NCBI GenBank assembly: GCA_963695155.1
Contig: CAVOGD010000002.1
Span: 1-64,000 of the forward strand
DNA length: 64,000 nucleotides
Reading direction: 5' to 3'
From: SG8-30 sp963695155
Lineage (GTDB): Bacteria > Pseudomonadota > Gammaproteobacteria > Steroidobacterales > Steroidobacteraceae
Shown here: positions 7,619 through 15,863 of the stretch, one piece after another
Position numbering within the stretch: the first letter of the stretch is position 1
How the letters are laid out: each line of letters opens with the position of its first letter
The notes under the pieces: generated by a model
Seen by the model: only the letters and a program-made list of their open reading frames with translations
Told to the model about the DNA's origin: nothing
The model's database searches: none
Position numbers and translations under genes: made by a program

Positions 7619-8580
7619 GGCGCGGCCGGGCCGATGGCCAGCTCGACCTGCACCGGCACGCCGGTCGGCAGCGTGGCGGCGTCGGCGTCCGTCAGGTCCA
7701 CTTCCGCCAGGTAAGACAGGCGGCTGCGGTCGCGCTCGTTGAGCGCGTAATACGGGGTGAAGGCGGCGTCGGTGCTGACGTAGCGCACCTGGCCGGCCCA
7801 GGCGCGGCTGGAACCGTCCACGTACACGGCCGCCGTCGTGCCGGCAGCGACCTGCACGCGGATCGGCTGCGGCACGAAGACCCGCGCGTAGGTGCGGCCG
7901 TCGGCCAGCATCACGACCACCGGCGCGCCCCGCGGCGGCCGCTCGCCCAGCTTGTACGGCAGGGCGTCGATGACGCCGGCTTGCGGCGCCACCACGTCCA
8001 GCCGCGCTCGGCTGACCTCCAGCTGGGCCAGCTGCGCCTGTGCCTGCCGGGCCGCCGCGCGCGCCTGGTCCAGCACCTCGCTGCGCGTGCCCCGTTCCAG
8101 GGCCAGCAGGTTCTCGCGTGCGGCATCGCGGTCGGCCAGCGCGCCATCGCGGCCTGCGCGTGCGCGGTCGAGGTCGTTCTGCGCCAGCAGCCGCTGCGTC
8201 ACCAGCGTCTCGACCCGGCCGAACTCATGCTCCGCCGCATCGAGCCGCGCCTGGGTGCCGGCCAGCCTGGCGCGCGCGGCCAGGATGTCCTCGCGGCGCG
8301 GCCCGCTCACCTGTTCCGCCAGCGCGCCCTCGGCCCGGCTCACCGCGGCGCGCGCCTGGGCGAGCTGCGTGTCCATGGAACTCGGGTCGAGGCGCAGCAG
8401 CAGCTGGCCCCGTGCCACCCGGTCGCCCTCGCGCACGGCCGTTTCGATGATGGGTTCCTGGCTCTCGGCCACCAGCTCGAGCCGGTCCCGCTCGAGCGTG
8501 CCGAGCAGCCGGCCCTGGTCGCCGCCGCCGCAGGCCCACAGGGATGCGCAGGCCAGGAGGATCAACACGGGTCGGTTCAC
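7615..8580 (-). CDS. HlyD-family membrane fusion lipoprotein
   Basis: This 321-residue periplasmic adaptor links the ABC exporter to an outer-membrane channel. The N terminus (VNRPVLILLACASLWAC) is a signal peptide with a lipobox ending LWAC, so it is probably a lipoprotein. It contains a biotinyl-lipoyl half motif (VREGDRVARGQLLLRLD) and a long alpha-helical hairpin of coiled-coil character around residues 65-165. The returning lipoyl/beta-barrel half reads LDVVAPQAGVIDALPYKLGE. The GTG start at 8580 overlaps the tetR stop by four bases (GTGA). No TolC-like gene is in the window. Confidence 0.9.
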   Translation of the reverse strand: MNRPVLILLACASLWACGGGDQGRLLGTLERDRLELVAESQEPIIETAVREGDRVARGQLLLRLDPSSMDTQLAQARAAVSRAEGALAEQVSGPRREDILAARARLAGTQARLDAAEHEFGRVETLVTQRLLAQNDLDRARAGRDGALADRDAARENLLALERGTRSEVLDQARAAARQAQAQLAQLEVSRARLDVVAPQAGVIDALPYKLGERPPRGAPVVVMLADGRTYARVFVPQPIRVQVAAGTTAAVYVDGSSRAWAGQVRYVSTDAAFTPYYALNERDRSRLSYLAEVDLTDADAATLPTGVPVQVELAIGPAAP

Positions 8581-9248
8581 GTCGCGTCTCCCGCCGCGGT
8601 GCCCGCGGCAAACAGTCGAACGGTGTGGTCGATGAGGCGCTCGACGCCGGCCGCGTCGGCCTTGAAGCCCAGCGCGCCGCTCAGCACGGGCATGGCCAGG
8701 AACGGCCACAGGCCGAGGCTCAGCAACGATACGACCGTCAGCGTCGGGTCCAGGTCGGCGCGCAGGCGGCCGCCCTTCGCCGCGCGGCCGGCCAGCATCG
8801 CCACGCGCGGGCCGACGCGCCCGGCGAAGTCGCGGATGAAGCGCTCGCGGAATTCCCCGCCCGGCGCCAGCACGTCGCGCAGCAGCAGGCCCGGCACCCA
8901 GGGGTGCGCGGCCACCGTGCGCATGTAGGCATCGAGCAGCGCCGGCAGGTCCGGCGCCTCGGCCTCGGGCGCCGTCAGCATCGCCTCGACGCGCGCCTGC
9001 AGCGGCGCGACGGCGTCCTGCAGCATCGCCGCATACAGCCCCTGCTTGCTGCCGAAGTAGTACTGCACCATCGCCGGATTGGTGCCGGCCTCGGCCGCCA
9101 CCTGCCGGGCCGAGACGGCACGGTAGCCGTAGCGCAGGAACAGCCGGCGCGCGGCGCCCAGCAGGTCGCCGCGCACGTCGCGGTCCGGCGCCGCGCGCGG
9201 CCGGCCGGGCCGGCGCCGCACGGCGTTGCTGGCGGCAGCGCGCGCCAT
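8577..9248 (-). CDS. TetR-family transcriptional regulator
   Basis: This 223-residue protein is the first gene of the exporter operon. An Arg-rich N-terminal tail precedes a TetR helix-turn-helix at about residues 30-75 (RLFLRYGYRAVSARQVAAEAG, TNPAMVQYYFGSKQGLY). The C-terminal region looks like the CecR/YbiH type of TetR ligand domain, whose genes are usually next to ybhGFSR-type exporters. It likely represses its own operon through the palindrome at 9265-9286, 17 bases upstream of ATG 9248. The inducing ligand cannot be predicted. Confidence 0.93.
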   Translation of the reverse strand: MARAAASNAVRRRPGRPRAAPDRDVRGDLLGAARRLFLRYGYRAVSARQVAAEAGTNPAMVQYYFGSKQGLYAAMLQDAVAPLQARVEAMLTAPEAEAPDLPALLDAYMRTVAAHPWVPGLLLRDVLAPGGEFRERFIRDFAGRVGPRVAMLAGRAAKGGRLRADLDPTLTVVSLLSLGLWPFLAMPVLSGALGFKADAAGVERLIDHTVRLFAAGTAAGDAT

Positions 9249-9264
9249 TCAGGTCCTCGCAATT

Positions 9265-9286
9265 AAATTAAACATGCGTTTAATTT
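9265..9286 (-). promoter_or_regulatory. Palindromic TetR operator over the exporter promoter
   Basis: Arms AAATTAAAC (9265-9273) and GTTTAATTT (9278-9286) are perfect inverted repeats around a 4-base spacer. They lie in a strikingly AT-rich patch of this GC-rich genome. The site starts 17 bases upstream of the tetR ATG and overlaps the only plausible -10 sequences. A further identical half-site GTTTAATTT lies at 9330-9338. Assignment to the adjacent TetR protein is by position and symmetry. Confidence 0.78.
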
Positions 9287-9579
9287 TAGCGCGCAGACGG
9301 GAGTGTTCAAGGGACCGGGTCGTGCGAGTGTTTAATTTGGTCCGGAGCGGACGCAATCAGGGCCCGGAGGTCAGGCACTGGCGGAGGGGGGGTTCGTACT
9401 CGTCATGCCGTCGCGAAACGGCGCGGGAGACGACGCCAATGCCTGATCGCCGGGCCCCGTGGGCTGGATCCCAGGCAACCGGCCGACCGGGCTCGAAGCC
9501 AAGTCCCAACCGCACCGGTTCAACTAGGGATGCTATCCCCTGCGCCACCAAACTTGTTTGATTGCGGTTACTTAGGAGA
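9287..9579. other. Gene-free region between tetR promoter and crp-like gene end
   Basis: About 290 bases lie between the tetR upstream region and the 3' end of the crp-like gene. They contain the extra TetR half-site at 9330-9338. A short stretch at 9480-9560 has tRNA-like hairpins (GGGAT-GCT-ATCCC) and a CGCCACCA sequence, but no T-arm. The short palindrome CAAACTTGTTTG lies near 9550-9561. Nothing here is a convincing gene. Confidence 0.5.
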
Positions 9580-10266
9580 CTAGGTGATTTCCGAAGCCGC
9601 GGGGACCGCCACGCGGCGCAGCCCGGCTTCGTCGAGGACGGTGATCTGCTCGCGCGCGGTCTTCACCAGGCCCCGATCCGCGAAGCTGCCCACGATGCGG
9701 CTCACGATCTCGCGCACGCTGCCGAGTTCGTCGGCCAGCTGCTGGTGCGTCACCCGCAGCCTGGGGCCACGCTGCAGCAGGAGCGCCGCCAGCCGCTGGT
9801 CGAGCCGCTTGAACGCCACCGCCTCGACGGTCTGCATCAGGTCGGCGATGCGCGCGGCGAACAATCCGAACACGTAGCGGCGGAACTGCTCGCTGGTGGC
9901 GAGCAGCCGCTCGAACACGGGCCGCGGCACCATGAAGACCGTTGAATCCACCAGCGCCACGCCGTGCGCGTCGTAGGCGACCGAGCCGAGCAGGCAGGTG
10001 CTGCTGAGGATGCAGCTGTCGCCCGCCTCGACCCGGTACAGCTGGATCTCGCGGCCGCTCTCGGACGCCTTGCCGACACCGATCGCCCCGGCCAGCACGA
10101 ACGGGAAGCCGGTGCAGGGCTGGGCGACGTCGAACATCACGGTGCCGGCCGGCACCTCGCGCACCTGCCCGCCCTGCAGCAGACGCGCCAGGTCGCCGTC
10201 CGCCAGGTCGCGCAGCACCGGGTATTGCGCCAGCAGCCGATCGCCGATTGCCCGCTCGCCTGTCAT
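9580..10266 (-). CDS. Crp/Fnr-family transcriptional regulator
   Basis: This 228-residue regulator has an N-terminal cyclic-nucleotide-binding-like beta-roll with the PAGTVMFDVAQPCTGFPFVLAG segment. A dimer helix follows, and a C-terminal winged helix-turn-helix (LRVTHQQLADELGSVREIVSRIV). Cysteines occur in AQPC and SCILSSTC, but the N-terminal four-Cys cluster of FNR is missing, so oxygen sensing through a [4Fe-4S] cluster is unlikely. ATG 10266 is preferred over 10326 because AGGA lies six bases upstream. It is divergent from the isoaspartyl peptidase gene, with about 155 bp between starts. Its targets are unknown. Confidence 0.9.
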   Translation of the reverse strand: MTGERAIGDRLLAQYPVLRDLADGDLARLLQGGQVREVPAGTVMFDVAQPCTGFPFVLAGAIGVGKASESGREIQLYRVEAGDSCILSSTCLLGSVAYDAHGVALVDSTVFMVPRPVFERLLATSEQFRRYVFGLFAARIADLMQTVEAVAFKRLDQRLAALLLQRGPRLRVTHQQLADELGSVREIVSRIVGSFADRGLVKTAREQITVLDEAGLRRVAVPAASEIT

Positions 10267-10421
10267 CGGTCCTGCCCCACGCCGGCGGTTCGCCACACTG
10301 TGCGGCGCGCCCGGCGCACGTATCATGTCGTCCGTTGCCGGCGCCGCCCGCCGATGATAGCGGCCCGCACTGCGGGCCGCACGCGGCTCCTGCCGGCATA
10401 CGCGTACCGGAGGACATGAAG

Positions 10422-11411
10422 ATGCTGCGCGCCCTGGTCATCGTTCTTGCCGCGCTGGTTGCGGCGCCGGCGCTGCCCGCGGCCGCACACGGAGAAAGCC
10501 CAATGATTGCAATCGCCATTCACGGCGGCGCGGGCGTGATTACCCGCGGTTCGATGGCGCCCGGCGAGGAGGAAGCGTACCGCGCCGACCTGCAGCGCGC
10601 GCTGGACGCCGGTTACGACATCCTCGCCGCCGGCGGCTCGAGCCTCGACGCCACGATGGCCGCCGTGCGCATCCTCGAGGATTCGCCGCTGTTCAATGCC
10701 GGACGCGGCGCCGTCTTCAACCATGACGGCGTCAACGAGCTCGATGCCTCGATCATGGACGGGCGCACGCTCGCGGCCGGCGCGGTCGCCGGGCTGCGGC
10801 ACATCAGGAATCCCATCGACCTGGCGCGGCGGGTGATGGACGATTCGCCGCACGTGCTGCTGTCCGGCGAGGGCGCCGAGGAGTTCGCGCTGACCCAGGG
10901 CATCGAGCCGGTGCCGCAGTCGTATTTCCACACCGAGCGGCGGCGCAAGCAGCTGGAAAAGGCCCAGGGCGGCGACACCTACAGCGCCGCGGAGATCGGC
11001 TACTTCGGCACCGTGGGCGCGGTGGCGCTCGACCGCGACGGCAACCTGGCGGCGGCCACCTCCACCGGCGGCATGACCAACAAGCGCTGGGGCCGCATCG
11101 GCGACTCGCCGATCATCGGCGCCGGCACCTACGCCGACAACGCCTCCTGCGCGGTCTCGGCCACCGGCAGCGGCGAGTACTTCATCCGCGCCGTGGTCGG
11201 CCACGAGATCAGCTCGCTCATCAAATACCGCGGCCTGTCCGCGGCGGCGGCCACGCGCGAGGTCGTGCACGGCCAGCTGAAGCGGATGGGCGGCGACGGC
11301 GGCGTGATCGTCGCGGACCGCGACGGCAACCTGGTGCTCGAGTTCAACACCGAGGGCATGTTCCGCGGCGCGCGCGACTCGCGCGGCCGCAACGAGGTCG
11401 CCATCTACTGA
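10422..11411 (+). CDS. Periplasmic isoaspartyl peptidase / L-asparaginase (plant type)
   Basis: This Ntn-hydrolase cleaves isoaspartyl dipeptides and L-asparagine. The 329-residue precursor has an N-terminal signal peptide (MLRALVIVLAALVAAPALPA), so it should act in the periplasm. The family motifs AIHGGAGVI, NAGRGAVFN and ELDASIMDG are present. The autoprocessing threonine is T197 in YFGTVGAVALD; cleavage there would free the catalytic Thr. TSTGGMTNK and GTYADN follow. GGAGG at 10409-10413 fits ATG 10422 (eight-base spacing) better than the in-frame ATG at 10416. The IMP-like phosphatase gene downstream is convergent. Confidence 0.94.
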   Translation: MLRALVIVLAALVAAPALPAAAHGESPMIAIAIHGGAGVITRGSMAPGEEEAYRADLQRALDAGYDILAAGGSSLDATMAAVRILEDSPLFNAGRGAVFNHDGVNELDASIMDGRTLAAGAVAGLRHIRNPIDLARRVMDDSPHVLLSGEGAEEFALTQGIEPVPQSYFHTERRRKQLEKAQGGDTYSAAEIGYFGTVGAVALDRDGNLAAATSTGGMTNKRWGRIGDSPIIGAGTYADNASCAVSATGSGEYFIRAVVGHEISSLIKYRGLSAAAATREVVHGQLKRMGGDGGVIVADRDGNLVLEFNTEGMFRGARDSRGRNEVAIY

Positions 11412-11432
11412 GGGCGGGCGGCCGCGCCGCCG

Positions 11433-12203
11433 TCACCCGTAGCGCAGCGCCGCGAGCAGCGGCTCGTGCAGCGCGCCGTTGCTGGCCAGCACGCTGGTCG
11501 TCCGCAGGCCGACCGGCCGGCCGGCCAGGTCGGTGCAGCGGCCGCCGGCCTCCTCCACGATCACGACCAGCGCCGCGATGTCGTGGATGTTCACGTCGCT
11601 CTCGACGACCGCGTCGATGCTGCCGGCCGCCAGCAGGTGGTAGTGCAGGAAGTCCCCGTAGCCACGGATGCGGTCGAGTCGCGCCACGATGCCGCCCCAG
11701 CGGTCCCACGCGGGACTGGCGGCCAGCGACTTCAGGTTGCCCGCGGACACGGCAGCCGATTCCAGCGCGGCGACGCGGCTCACGGCCAGCCGCGCCCCGT
11801 TCAGCCACGCGCCCTGCCCGCGCTCGGCCCAGGCCAGTTCGCCGTAAGCCGGCGCATTCGACACGCCGAGCACCGGCCGGCCGCCGTGCAGCAGCGCGAT
11901 CTGGGTCGAGAACATGGGGTACTCGCGCACGAAAGCCTTGGTGCCGTCGAGCGGATCCACCAGCCAGACGTACTCGGCGTCCGCCGCGCGCGCGCCGGAT
12001 TCCTCGCCCTGGAAGCCGTACTCCGGGAAGCGCGCCTCCAGCAGCTCGCGGATGACGCGTTCGGCGGCGATGTCGGCCTCGGTGACCGGCGACTTGTCGG
12101 CCTTGATCGAGACCGCGAGGTTGCGCCGGTACAGCGGCCCGATCACCTGCGCGGCGGCGGCGGCGGCATCGAGCGCGGCGGTCAGCTGGGCGGACGGGTG
12201 CAT
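11433..12203 (-). CDS. Inositol-monophosphatase family protein, histidinol-phosphatase-like
   Basis: This 256-residue Mg-dependent phosphatase carries the family metal and substrate motifs: KADKSPVTEADIAAE near residue 34, GEESG near residue 64, WLVDPLDGTKAFV near residue 78 and a C-terminal DIAALVVIVEEAGG. The second motif commonly reads DPIDGT or DPLDGT. In this superfamily the single-domain members related to HisN remove phosphate from histidinol phosphate, while close relatives act on inositol phosphates or 3'-phosphoadenosine phosphate. Sequence alone does not separate these. ATG 12203 is preferred because the preceding 19 in-frame codons lack homology. It is divergent from the cobalamin riboswitch. 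Confidence 0.88.
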   Translation of the reverse strand: MHPSAQLTAALDAAAAAAQVIGPLYRRNLAVSIKADKSPVTEADIAAERVIRELLEARFPEYGFQGEESGARAADAEYVWLVDPLDGTKAFVREYPMFSTQIALLHGGRPVLGVSNAPAYGELAWAERGQGAWLNGARLAVSRVAALESAAVSAGNLKSLAASPAWDRWGGIVARLDRIRGYGDFLHYHLLAAGSIDAVVESDVNIHDIAALVVIVEEAGGRCTDLAGRPVGLRTTSVLASNGALHEPLLAALRYG

Positions 12204-12296
12204 GACGGAAGATCCACGGTGACGACGCCTGAGCGTGCTGCGCGCGCCGCCCGGCGTCAACCGTCTGCTTGACCTCGGCGTCGCGGCTTCCTACAG

Positions 12297-12512
12297 TGCC
12301 GGGGACGACAGGTGTCCCGGGATTCGTCCCGGGTGAAACGGGAAGCCGGTGCGCGATTCGTCGCAATCCCGGCGCTGCCCCCGCAACGGTAATCGGTCGC
12401 AAGCGCATCACGCAGGCCTTGCCTGCAAGCCACTGTCGGCGCCGCCGACGGGAAGGCGATGCGAGAGGCTCCATGAGGGCCCGCCGAGAGCCCGGAGACC
12501 GGCCTGTCGCGC
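12297..12512 (+). ncRNA. Cobalamin riboswitch
   Basis: The conserved blocks of the class-I cobalamin aptamer appear in order: CAGGTG (12309), GTGAAACGGGAAGCCGGTG (about 12333), GCTGCCCCCGCAACGGTAA (about 12374), GCCACTG with CGGGAAGGC (about 12429-12457), and the B12 box AGCCCGGAGACCGGCC (12489-12504). It sits 115 bases upstream of btuB on the same strand. When adenosylcobalamin is bound, btuB and the following adenosyltransferase gene should be repressed. The expression platform lies in 12505-12626. No clear T-tract terminator is visible there, so control of translation initiation is more likely. Confidence 0.97.
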
Positions 12513-12626
12513 TGGTGCCGGATCGCGGCGGGCGATGCGGGCGCAGGCCATCCAGGCCGGCGACCCTCCCCTGCCACGCTCAGGCTCGTCGTTCACCCCC
12601 CTGCGGGAGAGCATGGGAGGACCTGC

Positions 12627-14426
12627 ATGCCCTGTTTCCGACATTCCCCGGCGCTGGTCGCCCTGCTGGCGTGCCTGCCCGGCGCGGCCGGCGCCAGCGG
12701 CATGGAGCCGGTGCTCGTCACCGCCACGCGCACCGCCGTGCCCGTCGCCGAATCGTCCGCCTCGGTCGAGGTGATCACGCGCGCGGAGCTCGAGCGGCTG
12801 CCGGCGGCCGATATCGCCGACGTGCTGCGGCTCAGGGCGGGCGTCGAGGTCGCGCGCGTCGGCGGACCGGGCCAGCAGACTTCGGTGTTCCTGCGCGGCA
12901 CCGACTCGAATCACGTGCTGGTGCTCATCGACGGCATGCGCATCAACCCGGGCACCATCGGCACGGCCGCCGTGCAGAACATCGCGCCGGGGATGGTCGA
13001 GCGCATCGAGGTGGTCAAGGGTCCGCGCTCGACGCTGTACGGCTCCGACGCCATCGGTGGCGTCATCAACGTCATCACGCGGCGCGGCGCCGCCATGGGC
13101 ACGCGCGTCGAGCTCGGCACGGGCAGCTACGACACGCAGACCGCCAGCCTGTCGGTGGGCGCGTCCGGCCCGCGCGGCGACCTGTCGCTGGCGGGCTTCA
13201 TGATGGACAGCCGCGGGTTCCCGACCCGCCGGGGCGACCGCACGGACCGCGGCTACCGCAACCTGTCGCTGAGCGGCGCGGCCTACACCACGGCCGGGCC
13301 CGCCGAGCTGGGCCTGCGCGCCTGGCACGCCAGCGGCACGTCCGAGTACTCGGACTTCTTCGTCACGCCGGTCGACCAGGACTTCGAGAACTCCACCGTC
13401 GCGCTGGAGGTCCGCGCGGCGCCGACCGACGGCTGGCGCACGCGCGCCATGCTCGGCCACACGGTGGACTCCATCCGCCAGAACCAGTCGGCCGACCGGC
13501 TGCAGACCCGCCGCTGGCAGCTCGACTGGCAGAACGACCTGGCGGTGGGCGAGCGCCATGCGCTGACCGCCGGCGTGCTGCTGCAGCACGAGCGGGCGGC
13601 ATCCGAGTCCTACGGCCTGGGCTTCGACGACACGACCGGCATGCGGCTCGCCTACCTGCAGGACCAGGTCGCCATCGGCCCGCATCGGCTGCTGCTGGCG
13701 GGCGGCTACACGGACCACGACAGTTTCGGCGGCCACGCCACCTGGAACGCCGAGTACACGCATCAGGCGGGGCCGCGCACGTCGCTGTGGCTGGCGGCGG
13801 GCAGCGCGTTCCGCGCGCCCGACGCCACCGACCGCCTGGGCTTCGGCGGCAACGTGGCGCTGGCCCCGGAATCGTCGCTGGGCGCCGAGCTGGGCCTGCG
13901 GCACAAGGCCGGCACGCGGCACCAGCTTTCCCTGGTGGCGTTCCGCAACGAGATCGATGGCCTGATCCAGTACGTGGTGACCGACTTCACCACCTTCGCA
14001 GGCGAGAACCGCAACGTCGAGCGGGCCCGCATCGACGGCGTCGAGCTGGCCTGGCATTACGCCGACGGCCCCTGGCAGGCACGCGCGGCGGTCACGCTGC
14101 AGGACCCGCGCGACCTGGACACCGGCATGCGGCTGTTGCGGCGCGCCAGCGAGAGCCTGACCCTGGCGCTGTCGCGCAGCATCGGTCCGCACCTCGTGGC
14201 GCTCGACGTGCTGGCCGCCGGCGAGCGCCGGGACCACGGCTTCCCGTCGCCGGTGGCGCTCGATGCCTATGTCGTGGCCAACCTGTCGACGCGGCTGGCG
14301 CTCGCCGACCGCTGGACCCTGACCGCCCGTCTCGAGAACCTGCTCGACGAGCAGTACGAACTGGCGCAGGGTTACAACACCATGGACCGCAGCGCGTTCC
14401 TCGCGCTGCGCTACGACTTCCGCTGA
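12627..14426 (+). CDS. btuB: TonB-dependent vitamin B12 receptor BtuB
   Basis: This 599-residue outer-membrane receptor imports cobalamin. It has a signal peptide (to about residue 23), a TonB-box-like segment EPVLVTATRT near residue 27 and a plug domain (residues ~40-150). The plug carries FLRGTDSNHVLVLIDGMRIN, VERIEVVKGPRSTLYGSDA and IGGVINVITRR. A beta-barrel follows, ending in an aromatic C terminus (LALRYDFR). The cobalamin riboswitch immediately upstream fixes the substrate. GGGAGG at 12612-12617 is a good ribosome binding site for ATG 12627. The adenosyltransferase gene follows 11 bases downstream, completing a B12 acquisition operon. Confidence 0.96.
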   Translation: MPCFRHSPALVALLACLPGAAGASGMEPVLVTATRTAVPVAESSASVEVITRAELERLPAADIADVLRLRAGVEVARVGGPGQQTSVFLRGTDSNHVLVLIDGMRINPGTIGTAAVQNIAPGMVERIEVVKGPRSTLYGSDAIGGVINVITRRGAAMGTRVELGTGSYDTQTASLSVGASGPRGDLSLAGFMMDSRGFPTRRGDRTDRGYRNLSLSGAAYTTAGPAELGLRAWHASGTSEYSDFFVTPVDQDFENSTVALEVRAAPTDGWRTRAMLGHTVDSIRQNQSADRLQTRRWQLDWQNDLAVGERHALTAGVLLQHERAASESYGLGFDDTTGMRLAYLQDQVAIGPHRLLLAGGYTDHDSFGGHATWNAEYTHQAGPRTSLWLAAGSAFRAPDATDRLGFGGNVALAPESSLGAELGLRHKAGTRHQLSLVAFRNEIDGLIQYVVTDFTTFAGENRNVERARIDGVELAWHYADGPWQARAAVTLQDPRDLDTGMRLLRRASESLTLALSRSIGPHLVALDVLAAGERRDHGFPSPVALDAYVVANLSTRLALADRWTLTARLENLLDEQYELAQGYNTMDRSAFLALRYDFR

Positions 14427-14437
14427 GGAGGCGCGCG

Positions 14438-14995
14438 ATGGGCAAGCGGCTCTCGAAGATAGTGACCCGCACCGGCGACGACGGCAGCACCGGGCTGGGC
14501 GACGGCACGCGCGTGCGCAAGGACGCCGCGCGGGTCGAGGCGTACGGCACGGTGGACGAGTGCAACAGCACCGTGGGCGTGATCGGCGCCGTGGCCGGCC
14601 TGCCCCCCGCGGTGCGCACGGTGCTCCTGGAAGTGCAGCATGACCTGTTCGACCTGGGCGGCGAGTTGTGCATCCCGGGGCACCGCGCCATCGAGGACGC
14701 GCACGTGCAGCGCCTCGAGGACGCCATCGAGCAGTTCAACGACACGCTGGCGCCGCTCGAGGAGTTCATCCTGCCGGGAGGCGGACCGGCCGCGGCGGCC
14801 TGCCACGTGGCGCGCGCGGTCGCGCGGCGCGCCGAGCGGCGCACCTGGACGCTGGCCGGGTCGGAACCGGTCGCGCCGGAGGTGATGCGCTACCTGAACC
14901 GGCTGTCGGACCTGCTGTTCGTGCTGGCCCGCGTCCTGGCGCGGCACGAGACGGGCCAGGAGGTCCTGTGGCGTCGCGACCGAGGCAAGGACTGA
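14438..14995 (+). CDS. Cob(I)alamin adenosyltransferase, PduO type
   Basis: The enzyme transfers the adenosyl group from ATP to cob(I)alamin, making adenosylcobalamin. The 185-residue length fits single-domain PduO-type ACA. The N-terminal ATP motif TRTGDDGSTGLGDGTRVRKD, YGTVDECNS and the later FILPGGGPAAAACHVARAVARRAER are diagnostic. It lies 11 bases after btuB and so is under the same riboswitch. The ATG has GAGGAGG just before it. Its product is the cofactor required by the class II ribonucleotide reductase at 50172-53057. Confidence 0.95.
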   Translation: MGKRLSKIVTRTGDDGSTGLGDGTRVRKDAARVEAYGTVDECNSTVGVIGAVAGLPPAVRTVLLEVQHDLFDLGGELCIPGHRAIEDAHVQRLEDAIEQFNDTLAPLEEFILPGGGPAAAACHVARAVARRAERRTWTLAGSEPVAPEVMRYLNRLSDLLFVLARVLARHETGQEVLWRRDRGKD

Positions 14996-15011
14996 AGCGA
15001 CCGCGCCGTCC

Positions 15012-15863
15012 TCAGCCCGCCGGTGCCGGCAACGCTGCGCGCGCGCGGTCCAGCGACTCGCAGATGCGGCGCGCACCACCCAGGATGCGCGGCGTGGCCC
15101 GCGCAATCTCGTCGGGCGGAATGCGGAAGATGTTGCCGCGCTGCACCGCGCCGAGGCCCGCGTACCGCCGCCACGCGCCGGCCGGATCGCTGGCGTTGCC
15201 GGCATACAGGATGGCCTGCGGGTTGCGCACCATCACCGATTCCAGGTCCACGGCCGGCGCCAGCCCGGGCAGCTCCGCGAACACGTTCCGGCCGCCGCAC
15301 AGCGTCACGATCTCGCTGATCAGGTGACGACCGGTGACGGTGAACAGCGGCTGCTCGTCCACCTCGATGAACACGCTCAGCGCCGGCCGGCCGCGGTAGT
15401 CCCGGCGCAGCCGTTCGAGCCCGTCGCGGTATTCCGCAGCCGCCTGCCGCGCCGTGCGCTGCGTGCCGGCCAGGCGGCCCAGCGACTCGATGGCGGTGGC
15501 CACCTCGTCCAGCGAACCCACCGACAGCACCACGACCCGCGCGCCCAGCGTGCGCAGCCTGGCGATCGCGGCCGCCGGCGTGCCCGACTCCCAGGCCACC
15601 ACCAGGTCCGGCTCGAGCGCGACGATGCGTTCGTAGTCGAAGCGGAAGGCATCGCCGATGCGCGGCACGGCCTGCGCCTCCGCCGGATAGTCGCTCCAGG
15701 CGCTGGCGCCGACCAGCTGCGCGCCGGCGCCGGCCGCGAACAGCAGTTCGGTGACGTTCGGCGCGAGGCTCACGATGCGGCGCGCGTCGTGCGGCGCCGC
15801 GACCGCGGCACCGGCCGCGCACGCCAGCCATGCGCCCAGCAGGACTGCCGCCGCCGTCCTCAC
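15012..15863 (-). CDS. btuF: Cobalamin ABC transporter substrate-binding protein BtuF
   Basis: BtuF captures cobalamin in the periplasm and presents it to the BtuCD transporter. The 283-residue precursor has a signal peptide (VRTAAAVLLGAWLACAAGAAVA) and a helical-backbone binding fold with RRIVSLAPNVTELLFAAGAG, PRIGDAFRFDYERIVALEPDLVV and VFIEVDEQPLFT. The GTG start at 15863 overlaps the ampE stop by four bases, so it is the third gene of an ampD-ampE-btuF operon. It converges on the riboswitch operon with only 16 bases between the stops. No btuC or btuD is in the window. Relatives bind heme or siderophores, but the neighbourhood argues for cobalamin. Confidence 0.9.
   Translation of the reverse strand: MRTAAAVLLGAWLACAAGAAVAAPHDARRIVSLAPNVTELLFAAGAGAQLVGASAWSDYPAEAQAVPRIGDAFRFDYERIVALEPDLVVAWESGTPAAAIARLRTLGARVVVLSVGSLDEVATAIESLGRLAGTQRTARQAAAEYRDGLERLRRDYRGRPALSVFIEVDEQPLFTVTGRHLISEIVTLCGGRNVFAELPGLAPAVDLESVMVRNPQAILYAGNASDPAGAWRRYAGLGAVQRGNIFRIPPDEIARATPRILGGARRICESLDRARAALPAPAG

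Noticed and set aside
9430..9550. tRNA-like stretch: GGCGCGG could pair with CTGCGCC followed by ACCA at the end, and short hairpins lie between.
   Set aside because: There is no T-loop (TTCRA in a five-pair stem) next to the 3' acceptor, and no D-arm or anticodon arm of normal size. The distance between the acceptor halves is too long.
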